This document shows positions 1 through 5,048 of a stretch of 5,048 bases of DNA, one piece after another. Source of the DNA: Abditibacteriota bacterium. GTDB taxonomy: Bacteria > Armatimonadota > UBA5829. A model generated the notes under the pieces. The model searched no databases and had not been told where the DNA came from. It was given only the letters and a program-made list of their open reading frames with translations. The translations under genes were made by a program, and so were the position numbers. Numbering within the stretch: the stretch's first letter is position 1; the number at the start of each line of letters is the position of its first letter. The stretch covers positions 1-5,048 of the forward strand of contig JAGDDM010000238.1 in assembly GCA_017958015.1 (NCBI GenBank), in the 5' to 3' direction.

Positions 1-1092
1 GAGGCTGTCCGGCAGACGCACGATTTCGTTGTTGTAGAGATCTATTCTTACGAGACTTGTCAGGTTGCCTATACGCCGAGGCAGCAAAGTGAGTTTATTA
101 TGGCTGAGGAAGAGGAACATCAGCTTCTCAAGGTCGCCGATGCTGTCCGGAATCGAGGTGAGGTTGTTTTTTTGGACGCCGAGAATTATCAGCTGTCTCA
201 GATTGCCGATATTCTCCGGCAGAGCCCGGAGATCGTTCTCTTCCGCGTAGAGTTCTTCCAGTTTTGTCAGGTCGCAAATATTGTCCGGCAGGAACATAAG
301 GTGGCTGCCGTCGACGCGAAGTCTCACGAGATTTTCGAGGTCGCCTATGCTTTCCGGCAGATTTCGGAACTCGTTGTTCGAGGCCCACAGTGTATGCAAA
401 CTCTCAAGATTGCCGATGTTTTCCGGCAGCGAGCCTATGGAGTTGTCGCTGACATCAAAAAACCACATCTTTTTCAGGTTGCAAATACTCTCCGGCAGGG
501 ACTGCAGATTGTTCTCTTCCAGTTTAAGATCCTCCAGCCATGTCAGATTGCCGATACTGTCGGGCAGAGAGGAGAGATTGTTTCGCGCGGCGTTCAATGA
601 TCGGAGCTGCGTCAGATTGCCGATTTCGGAAGGCAGAGACGGGATGGAGTTTTCGGAGATATCGAGCCGCCACAGACTCGTCATGCCGCAGAGAACTTCG
701 GGAAACTCGGTGAAATTGTTGCCGCTGATGTCGACGCCGTAAAGGTTTGTCAGATTGGCAAACTCCGCCGGCAGAGACGAGATGTTGTTGTCGTCGATGA
801 CGAGAGATTTCAGCGACGTCAGGTTGCACAGGCCCGGGGGAATCGACGTAATTTGGTTGTTCCGGAGTTGGAGATCCTCAAGCTGAGTGAAGCTTGTGAT
901 AACTCTCGGCACCACCGTGAGGCCCTCGTTGTACAGACTGAGCGTTGTCACGTGGTCATTCGTGACTTGATAGTAGATGTCCCCGTAGGCCGCGGTGAGT
1001 TGGTCAAGGGCCGTCTGTTCCGACGCGGGAATGTCCGCGAAGGCCGCGGCGGCGAGGATGAGAAGCGTGAAGACGAAAAGTAATTTCTTCAT
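1..1092 (-). CDS. Secreted leucine-rich-repeat protein, C-terminus beyond window
   Basis: An open frame of 364 codons runs from the ATG at 1092 to the window edge without a stop. Residues 1-19 are a signal peptide: two lysines, a hydrophobic core, and an AFA cleavage site before Asp20. Residues 20-48 resemble an N-terminal LRR cap (EQTALDQL). From residue 49 there are 13 full 23-residue repeats and a partial 14th, each of the form LxxLxLxxNxLxxLPxSIGNLxx, the 'typical' LRR class also common in Leptospira proteins. At DNA level this is a 69-bp periodicity. Such repeats form a solenoid that binds proteins or other ligands. The protein should be exported, but the anchor and true length are unseen. 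It has its own promoter and ribosome site after a terminator, so it is not part of the clp operon. Target unknown. Confidence 0.93.
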   Translation of the reverse strand, partial: MKKLLFVFTLLILAAAAFADIPASEQTALDQLTAAYGDIYYQVTNDHVTTLSLYNEGLTVVPRVITSFTQLEDLQLRNNQITSIPPGLCNLTSLKSLVIDDNNISSLPAEFANLTNLYGVDISGNNFTEFPEVLCGMTSLWRLDISENSIPSLPSEIGNLTQLRSLNAARNNLSSLPDSIGNLTWLEDLKLEENNLQSLPESICNLKKMWFFDVSDNSIGSLPENIGNLESLHTLWASNNEFRNLPESIGDLENLVRLRVDGSHLMFLPDNICDLTKLEELYAEENDLRALPENIGNLRQLIILGVQKNNLTSIPDSIGDLEKLMFLFLSHNKLTLLPRRIGNLTSLVRIDLYNNEIVRLPDSL

Positions 1093-1099
1093 TTTGATA

Positions 1100-1105
1100 C
1101 CCTTT
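1100..1105 (-). promoter_or_regulatory. Ribosome binding site of the LRR gene
   Basis: The minus strand reads AAAGGG followed by a 7-nt spacer (TATCAAA) and the ATG at 1092. This supports the start choice, which also places the signal peptide at the extreme N-terminus. Confidence 0.7.
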
Positions 1106-1128
1106 CGTGTAAAAAGTTATACGAATAC

Positions 1129-1157
1129 ATCATAACATATCTTATAAATTTGTGCAA
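1129..1157 (-). promoter_or_regulatory. Probable sigma-70-type promoter of the LRR gene
   Basis: On the minus strand, a weak -35 box TTGCAC (1157-1152, 3 of 6 consensus bases) is followed by an exact 17-bp AT-rich spacer and a good -10 box TATGAT (1134-1129, 5 of 6). Transcription would begin near 1122, giving a leader of about 30 nt. The -35 box lies directly past the upstream terminator, consistent with an independent transcription unit. Confidence 0.6.
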
Positions 1158-1162
1158 ATGTA

Positions 1163-1189
1163 AAAAGCGACCGCAAAGCGGTCGCTTTT
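1163..1189 (-). terminator. Intrinsic terminator closing the tig-clpP-clpX transcription unit
   Basis: A perfect 12-bp stem (1163-1174 pairing with 1178-1189, core GCGACCGC/GCGGTCGC, outer A/T pairs) has a 3-nt loop. On the minus strand it ends in five T residues (1166-1162). It lies downstream of clpX and the small four-helix-bundle gene and upstream of the LRR promoter. On the plus strand it also ends in four T, but no plus-strand gene needs it. Confidence 0.88.
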
Positions 1190-1190
1190 A

Positions 1191-1218
1191 GGGGTCAGGT
1201 GTCAGGGGTCTGGGGCCA
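1191..1218 (+). repeat. Left heptamer array (inverted arm)
   Basis: Four tandem 7-bp units on the plus strand, starting with GGGGTCA and GGTGTCA, all beginning with GG and having C at position 6. Aligned with the reverse complement of the right arm at 1696-1723, 22 of 28 bases match, and one more matches just inside (1219 with 1695). Confidence 0.8.
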
Positions 1219-1226
1219 GGGAATGT

Positions 1227-1243
1227 GTCCGCCAATGGCGGAC
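1227..1243. repeat. Perfect 7-bp hairpin 3' of the four-helix-bundle gene
   Basis: GTCCGCC and GGCGGAC are separated by three bases (AAT on the plus strand). It lies 16 bp past the corrected stop codon of the small gene and inside the left heptamer arm. No T-run follows on either strand, so it does not look like a terminator. It may be a structural element of the module. Confidence 0.7.
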
Positions 1244-1259
1244 GGATTATATTTGCCTT

Positions 1260-1623
1260 TTATTGTTTGGTTGATAAACTCGTGATAAGCCCATTCAACA
1301 TTTTTCCGACGTCCGAGCACAGTTGCGCTATTTTCGCGGTTTCCTCGTCGGTAAAAATATCCGAGGCGGTTGCCGATTTCCGATTGAGTTTCAAGTTCGG
1401 ATAAAGAGCCTCTCGCTATATACAGAAATTGAACAAATTTTTTGGAACTTACTCCTGCGTGACCTTCCGCGATATTTGACGGCACGGAAACGGCCGCTCT
1501 TCGCATTTGGTCGGACAGTATATATACTTCTTCGGTAGGAAGTTTTTTCGTCAGTCGATAGACGGCAACAGCCAAATCCATCGATTTTTTCCAAACGTTT
1601 AAGTCTTTGTAATTCTTTATCAT
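1260..1623 (-). pseudogene. Frameshifted 23S-rRNA-IVS / four-helix-bundle family protein
   Basis: Read from ATG 1623, residues 1-90 match the S23/IVP four-helix-bundle family: DLNVWKKSMDL near the N-terminus, then SDQMRRAAVSVPSNIAEG and the FLYIARGSLSELETQ block ending in LGYF. After Phe90 the frame departs from the family and runs 52 unrelated residues to a stop at 1195, ending inside the heptamer repeat. Dropping one base from the five-A run at 1353-1357 (T on the coding strand) restores the expected tail TDEETAKIAQ...VGKMLNGLI and a TAA at 1260-1262. That gives exactly 120 residues, the usual family size. So there is a +1 indel: a real decay event or a sequencing or assembly error. Relatives are encoded in spirochaete 23S rRNA insertions, and the DGR accessory protein Avd has the same fold. 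The cellular role of this copy is unknown. An in-frame TAA lies just upstream of ATG 1623, and no Shine-Dalgarno is evident. Confidence 0.9.
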
Positions 1624-1637
1624 CTTGGTAGGTTACA

Positions 1638-1653
1638 ATATCAACTTTGATAT
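1638..1653. repeat. AT-rich palindrome upstream of the four-helix-bundle gene
   Basis: Perfect 7-bp arms ATATCAA and TTGATAT are separated by two bases. The palindrome lies 15 bp upstream of the ATG at 1623, where a promoter or operator could sit. No convincing -35/-10 pair is visible, so regulatory function is only a possibility. Confidence 0.45.
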
Positions 1654-1669
1654 ATTGTTGGTAGAATTC

Positions 1670-1687
1670 GTTTTGCGATAGCAAAAC
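1670..1687. repeat. Perfect 7-bp hairpin 5' of the four-helix-bundle gene
   Basis: GTTTTGC and GCAAAAC flank a 4-nt loop. It lies 8 bp inside the right heptamer arm and mirrors the hairpin at 1227-1243 on the other side of the gene. No T-run follows on the minus strand, so it is unlikely to terminate clpX transcription. Confidence 0.65.
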
Positions 1688-1695
1688 ACCGCCGC

Positions 1696-1723
1696 TGACC
1701 CCTGACCCCAGGCCCCTGAGCCC
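1696..1723 (-). repeat. Right heptamer array (inverted arm)
   Basis: Four tandem 7-bp units read on the minus strand from 1723. The two inner ones are exactly GGGGTCA, and the outer two are variants GGGCTCA and GGGGCCT. The outermost base belongs to the clpX stop codon. It is the inverted partner of the array at 1191-1218. Confidence 0.8.
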
Positions 1724-3114
1724 TATTCTTCCGTCTTATCGGGTACCGTCCGTTCCTCTCCCCGTTTCACTTCCGGTTCCAGGTGCTTCATGACGGCGGT
1801 CTTGTCTACCACGATCTCCCGAATGGAGAGGTCGCTGGGGACATCGAACATGATATTGAGCATAATGTCCTCGATGATGGACTTCAGCGCTCTGGCGCCC
1901 ATTTTACGTTTGATGGCCTCCGCGGCGATGGCGTGGATGGCGCCGTCGGTGAAGCGGAGGTTCACGCCGTCCATCTTGAGAAGTTTCTTATACTGCTTGA
2001 TGTAGGCGTTTTTGGGTTTGGTGAGAATCTGGGCGAGGGCGTCCTCGTCCAGGGGGTCCAGAGTGGCGATAACGGGAAGTCTGCCCGCCAGCTCCGGGAT
2101 GATGCCGTACTTAAGGAGGTCCTGGGGGATGACTTTTTGATAGATGTCCTTGTCGTCCTTTTTGACCTGCTGAACCTGCTCCCGCATGAAACCGATTTTT
2201 GTGGTGCCGGTTCTCCTGGCGATGATGTCGTTTATGCCCTCAAAGGCGCCGCCGCAGATGAAGAGGATGTTGGTGGTGTCAATCTGAATCATCTCCTGCT
2301 CAGGGTGCTTTCTGCCGCCCTGGGGAGGAACGGAGGCCACGGTGCCCTCGATGATTTTCAGGAGCGCCTGCTGTACGCCCTCGCCGGACACGTCCCGGGT
2401 GACGGAGGGGTTTTCGGACTTGCGGGTAATTTTGTCTATCTCGTCGATGTAGATGATGCCCCGCTCGGCCCGCTCCACGATGTCGATCATTCTGTCTCTG
2501 GGACCCCGTTCGGCGTTTTGCAAAAGCTTCAGGAGGATGTTTTCCACGTCGTCGCCCACGTAGCCCGCTTCGGTGAGGGTGGTGGCGTCGGCGATGGCGA
2601 AAGGCACGTCCAGGAACCGAGCAAGGGACTGGGCCAGGAGGGTTTTACCGCTGCCCGTGGGGCCGATGAGGAGAATGTTGGACTTCTGCAGTTCCACCGG
2701 ATCGTTCCAGTCGCCGTTTTCCCTGTCGTAGATGCGCTTCATGTGGTTGTAGACAGCCACGGCGATGACTTTCTTCGCCCGTTCCTGACCTATGACGTAG
2801 TCACCCAGGAAGTCGTAAATCTCCTTGGGGGTGGGGTAGTGGCCGTCCTCCACCTCATCTTCCCGCGGCGCTTCCAAAATGTTCTCCAGACACCGTCGAA
2901 TATCCTCAGGCAGGTTCGCGGGAAGATCCTCCGAAACCTCCTTGGGCATTTCCCTTTTGGGTATGTCGGGGTTCGCCCGGAGCATGGTTTCCAACTCCTT
3001 GGCGCACTCCAGACACACGGAACCGTCCAGTCCCCGGAACAGGGGATTGTCGGCGCTTCCGTAACGTCCGCAGAGAACGCATTTGCTGAAATTAGGTGTG
3101 TTATCTTTGCTCAT
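1723..3114 (-). CDS. clpX: ClpX, ATP-dependent unfoldase of the ClpXP protease
   Basis: The 463-residue AAA+ protein forms a cytosolic hexamer that recognises, unfolds and feeds substrates into ClpP. An N-terminal zinc domain has Cys12, Cys15, Cys34 and Cys37 with the family spacing CxxC-18-CxxC. An acidic, somewhat long linker (about 45-92) follows. The AAA+ core has Walker A GPTGSGKT (151-158), pore loop GYVG (184-187), Walker B ending in DE (224-225), the second pore loop RKH (268-270), the ClpP-docking loop IGF (307-309), an arginine finger in ELAGR (Arg345) and sensor 2 in GARAL (Arg408). All key residues are intact. E. coli ClpX has 424 residues, and the extra length is in the linker and charged tail. 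ATG 3114 is the only plausible start: an in-frame stop lies upstream with no start codon between. No Shine-Dalgarno precedes it. It lies 89 nt after clpP across a palindromic insert. Confidence 0.98.
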   Translation of the reverse strand: MSKDNTPNFSKCVLCGRYGSADNPLFRGLDGSVCLECAKELETMLRANPDIPKREMPKEVSEDLPANLPEDIRRCLENILEAPREDEVEDGHYPTPKEIYDFLGDYVIGQERAKKVIAVAVYNHMKRIYDRENGDWNDPVELQKSNILLIGPTGSGKTLLAQSLARFLDVPFAIADATTLTEAGYVGDDVENILLKLLQNAERGPRDRMIDIVERAERGIIYIDEIDKITRKSENPSVTRDVSGEGVQQALLKIIEGTVASVPPQGGRKHPEQEMIQIDTTNILFICGGAFEGINDIIARRTGTTKIGFMREQVQQVKKDDKDIYQKVIPQDLLKYGIIPELAGRLPVIATLDPLDEDALAQILTKPKNAYIKQYKKLLKMDGVNLRFTDGAIHAIAAEAIKRKMGARALKSIIEDIMLNIMFDVPSDLSIREIVVDKTAVMKHLEPEVKRGEERTVPDKTEE

Positions 3115-3120
3115 AGGGGT

Positions 3121-3206
3121 ATAATTTAAGGCGTCGGGCCTCGGGTTTCCGTCAACTTACGTTCGCTGACCTACGGCACCCCGCGCCCGGCACCTGACAT
3201 AAATTA
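3121..3206. repeat. Imperfect palindromic element between clpP and clpX
   Basis: Outer arms TAATTTA (3122-3128) and TAAATTA (3200-3206) are perfect inverted copies. Inside them AGGCGTCGGGC (3129-3139) pairs with GCCCGGCACCT (3185-3195) at 9 of 11 positions, and a central stem GTCAAC/GCTGAC (3151-3156, 3165-3170) has one wobble pair. Read inward, both arms fall into 7-bp units beginning mostly with GG: GGCGTCG and GGCCTCG on the left, GGTGCCG twice on the right. That resembles the heptamer arms around the four-helix-bundle gene. It has no gene and no T-run, so it looks like a small MITE- or REP-like insert rather than a terminator. The right end overlaps the clpP stop codon. Confidence 0.6.
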
Positions 3207-3785
3207 CATTTTCTTTACGATATTATCGATAAGTCCGTAGTCTATGGCTTCCTCCGGGGACATGAAGTAGTCCCGGTCGATGTCCTTAATGACTTCGCTC
3301 TTGGGCTTGCCGCTGTTGTCGGCGAGGATGCCCGCAAGCAGGTCTTTGTAGCGGAGGACTTCCTTGGCCTGGATGTCGATGTCCGAGGGGGTGCCGGAGA
3401 AGCCGGCGCTGCCCTGGTGAATCATAATCCGGGAATTGGGCAGGGCAAGGCGTTTGCCCTTGGCGCCGCCGGAGAGGAGCACCGCGCCCATGCTCATGGC
3501 GTGGCCCACGCAAATGGTGGCCACGTCCGGCTTGATGGTTTGCATGGTGTCGTATATGGCCAGACCCGCGATTACGGAGCCGCCGGGGCTGTTGATATAC
3601 ATCTGTATATCCTCTTCCGGGCTCTCCTGCTGTAGGTAAAGGAGCTGAGCCACAATCAGGTTGGCCACATCGTCATCGATTGGGGAACCCAGAAAGATGA
3701 TTCTGTCTTTGAGAAGCCGCGAGTAGATGTCGTAGGAGCGTTCGCCCCGGGAATCCTGCTGCACGACCATGGGGATAAGGTTCAT
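3204..3785 (-). CDS. clpP: ClpP, serine peptidase subunit of Clp proteases
   Basis: The 193-residue family S14 peptidase assembles into a 14-mer barrel that degrades proteins delivered by ClpX (or ClpA/ClpC). The catalytic triad is complete: Ser98 in GHAMSMGA, His123 in MIHQ and Asp172 in DRDYFMS. The oxyanion-loop SPGGS (66-70) is present and the length is normal. The N-terminus (NLIPMVV, then SRGERSYDIYSRLL) is close to the mature form, so any propeptide is only a few residues. The start at 3785 has a good ribosome site. The gene begins 9 nt after tig, so the two are almost certainly cotranscribed. A palindromic insert overlaps its stop and separates it from clpX. Confidence 0.98.
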   Translation of the reverse strand: MNLIPMVVQQDSRGERSYDIYSRLLKDRIIFLGSPIDDDVANLIVAQLLYLQQESPEEDIQMYINSPGGSVIAGLAIYDTMQTIKPDVATICVGHAMSMGAVLLSGGAKGKRLALPNSRIMIHQGSAGFSGTPSDIDIQAKEVLRYKDLLAGILADNSGKPKSEVIKDIDRDYFMSPEEAIDYGLIDNIVKKM

Positions 3786-3790
3786 GTCGT

Positions 3791-3796
3791 TTCCTT
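3791..3796 (-). promoter_or_regulatory. clpP ribosome binding site overlapping the tig stop codon
   Basis: The minus strand reads TAAGGAA followed by ACGAC and ATG. The tig stop TAA (3797-3795) shares two bases with the Shine-Dalgarno AAGGAA, with 5 nt to the start codon. This arrangement favours translational coupling of tig and clpP. Confidence 0.75.
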
Positions 3797-5048
3797 AAAG
3801 CTGATTAATCTTGGCGCTGCCCATGAGGAACTCCATGAGCTTGCGGTGGAGGATTCTGTTTCTTACGTCGTCCAGCATACCGCTCTTTTCAACGTAGGCC
3901 ACGGCGGTCTCAACCGGAATATTCCGGGCGGCGGCAATCTTCTCCGCCTCTTCCTTCACGTCGTCGTCGGTGGGAGCCAGGTTTTCCTTGGCGGCAATCT
4001 CCCGCAGAACCAGGGACACCTTCAGAAGCTTCTCGGCGTCTTCCTTGTAAGCCTCTTCCAGCTCCGCGAAGGTCATGTTGTTATGTTTCAGATACTGATC
4101 GATGGTGACGTTGTTCTTCTTCAGGTCCCGAGCCAGATTCTCGAAGGAAGCCTTCACCTGGTCCTCAACCATGCAGGAATGGAACTCGACGGTGGCGTTT
4201 TCCACAATCTTCTCCACGAGGGCGTTCTCCGCTCCGGTGTCGGACTGCTGCTTGGCGTAGTCCTCCATGCTCTTGCGGACGGTGGCGCGGAACTTGTCCA
4301 CGGTGTCGATGATGTCCTCTTCCTTCATACCCTCCCGGACAGGGAAGTTTTCCTTAATCCACTCGTCGGTGAGCTCCGGAAGGTCCTCAACTCTGATTTC
4401 GGCGGCGGTGGCGGTGTAAACCTTGCTCGTGCCGGCCAAATCCTTGTCGTAATACTTCTCGGGATAGTTTATCGTGATTTCTTTTTCCTCGCCGGCCTTC
4501 ATGCCCCGGAGACCCTCGTCAAGGTCCGTGAGCTCGTTGTGGCCGATGCGGGTGTAGTTTTTAATCACCGCCGCGTCCGGGTTGTCCTTTTCCCGAAGCT
4601 CGTAGACAACCAGGTCGTCGTCCGCCACTTCTCTGTCCACTTCCGGGTACTTGGCGTTCCGGCGCAGGAAGTTTGTGACTTCTTCCTCAACCGCTTCGTC
4701 GCTGACGTCGGTGGGTTCCTTGTCAATCTCGATTCCGGTGTAGTCGCCCAGAGTGATTACCGGCGGCTGGGGAACCTTGGCTACGAACTCCATGTCCTTG
4801 CCCTTCTCGAAGGTCTTGATATCGACGCCCGCTATGGCGAAGGGCTCAACGCCGGTCTCCTCCAGAGCCTCTTTGTAGGCGGGCTGCATGAGAGCGTCGG
4901 CGGCCTCGTCCATAACCGCTTCCTCGTTAAGGTTGGCTTTCAGAATAGCCAGAGGCGCTTTGCCCTTGCGGAAACCGGGGAGGGTGACGTTCTTTCCTAT
5001 CTTCTTGTAGGCGTCGAGAATGGCCTTGTCAACCTTTTCGGCTTCAAC
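3795..5048 (-). CDS. tig: Trigger factor, ribosome-associated chaperone, N-terminus beyond window
   Basis: The frame is open from the window edge at 5048 to a TAA at 3797-3795, giving 417 visible residues. A methionine at 4913 is internal: the 45 codons before it contain the ribosome-docking signature LPGFRKGKAP (visible residues 23-32). That motif lies at about residue 43 in E. coli, so roughly 18-20 residues are missing. A FKBP-like prolyl isomerase domain follows (about 142-220, with LRGMKAGEE and PEKYYDKDL), then the helical substrate-binding C-terminal domain from LPELTDEW (about 224) to the end. Trigger factor binds nascent chains at the ribosome exit tunnel. The FKBP pocket looks degenerate: the DFxG/FxGG segment is absent, and Leu176 replaces the usual aromatic in the GF/WEDG motif. 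It is the first visible gene of the clp cluster; its promoter lies outside. Confidence 0.97.
   Translation of the reverse strand, partial: VEAEKVDKAILDAYKKIGKNVTLPGFRKGKAPLAILKANLNEEAVMDEAADALMQPAYKEALEETGVEPFAIAGVDIKTFEKGKDMEFVAKVPQPPVITLGDYTGIEIDKEPTDVSDEAVEEEVTNFLRRNAKYPEVDREVADDDLVVYELREKDNPDAAVIKNYTRIGHNELTDLDEGLRGMKAGEEKEITINYPEKYYDKDLAGTSKVYTATAAEIRVEDLPELTDEWIKENFPVREGMKEEDIIDTVDKFRATVRKSMEDYAKQQSDTGAENALVEKIVENATVEFHSCMVEDQVKASFENLARDLKKNNVTIDQYLKHNNMTFAELEEAYKEDAEKLLKVSLVLREIAAKENLAPTDDDVKEEAEKIAAARNIPVETAVAYVEKSGMLDDVRNRILHRKLMEFLMGSAKINQL

Larger units (their letters stand above)
1189..1725 (-). mobile_element. Putative inverted-repeat module carrying a four-helix-bundle gene
   Basis: The module is bounded by two 28-bp inverted arms (1191-1218 and 1696-1723). 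Each arm is four tandem heptamers close to GGGGTCA when read inward. Outside both arms is the dinucleotide TA (1189-1190 and 1724-1725), as for an element that duplicates a TA target. Inside are a hairpin on each side (1227-1243 and 1670-1687) and one small gene of the 23S-rRNA-intervening-sequence protein family. The right arm begins at the clpX stop codon and the left arm abuts the terminator hairpin. No transposase is present, so if mobile it would have to be moved in trans or resemble an rRNA intervening sequence. The inverted repeats are seen directly; mobility is inferred. Confidence 0.5.

Noticed and set aside
100..742. Overlapping plus-strand open frames with repeated motifs opposite the LRR gene
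   Set aside because: The repeated residues are the 69-bp LRR period read on the wrong strand. The minus frame has a signal peptide, promoter, ribosome site and canonical LRR consensus.
1191..1218. CRISPR-like repeat
   Set aside because: The units are 7 bp, tandem without spacers, degenerate and paired in inverted orientation.
1195..1259. C-terminal extension of the four-helix-bundle protein to 142 residues
   Set aside because: This tail is out of frame with the family and is read from spacer, a hairpin and the heptamer array. The conserved tail is in the next frame.
1391..1684. 97-codon minus-strand open frame overlapping the four-helix-bundle gene
   Set aside because: It overlaps the conserved frame out of register and shows no family motif.
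1191..1723. Diversity-generating retroelement, since Avd shares the four-helix-bundle fold
   Set aside because: No reverse transcriptase, template repeat or variable repeat is visible, and the protein resembles the general S23/IVP family.
1783..3129. Long plus-strand open frame of 448 codons opposite clpX
   Set aside because: It is the antisense shadow of clpX in a GC-rich region. The composition is odd, with no recognisable domain, and it crosses the clpX start.
3123..3155. Promoter for clpX (TTGACG with TAAATT)
   Set aside because: The spacer is 21 bp, too long for a sigma-70 promoter, and the TTGACG lies within the palindrome stem.
3121..3206. Terminator between clpP and clpX
   Set aside because: The stem is imperfect with several interruptions, and no T-run follows it on the minus strand.

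Overview
All genes in this window lie on the minus strand, so it reads from right to left. It carries the trigger factor–ClpP–ClpX proteostasis cluster (tig, clpP, clpX), then a small decayed four-helix-bundle gene, then the start of a secreted leucine-rich-repeat (LRR) protein. The sequence looks bacterial: moderately GC-rich, with Shine-Dalgarno sites in front of clpP and the LRR gene. The order tig-clpP-clpX is widespread (Bacillota, Synergistota, Proteobacteria and others). No marker here fixes the phylum. Synergistota or a related anaerobic gut lineage is only a guess.

Layout from right to left. 5048-3795: tig, missing about the first 18-20 codons beyond the window edge. 3785-3204: clpP, 9 nt after tig, with its ribosome site overlapping the tig stop codon. 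3206-3121: a GC-rich imperfect palindrome filling the clpP-clpX gap. 3114-1723: clpX. 1725-1189: a module of about 535 bp bounded by inverted arrays of a degenerate 7-bp unit and by TA dinucleotides. It contains a gene of the 23S-rRNA-intervening-sequence / four-helix-bundle family that is broken by one extra base in a run of five T. 1189-1163: a strong intrinsic terminator. 1157-1129: a promoter. 1092-1: an LRR lipoprotein-like or secreted protein, open to the window edge, with signal peptide and 14 repeats of 23 residues.

Tig, ClpP and ClpX act together in cytosolic protein quality control. Trigger factor catches nascent chains at the ribosome exit, ClpX unfolds tagged or damaged substrates, and ClpP degrades them. 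All catalytic motifs of ClpP and ClpX are intact.

The most interesting signal is non-coding. Both spacers flanking clpX carry inverted arms built from 7-bp units of the same general form (GG at positions 1-2, usually C at position 6). One copy is short and empty. The other encloses the four-helix-bundle gene and sits exactly between the clpX stop codon and the terminator. Removing it together with one TA would rejoin clpX to the terminator with a TAA stop. This suggests a small mobile or intervening-sequence-like repeat family that has inserted twice in the clp operon. It rests on one window and needs comparison with related genomes.
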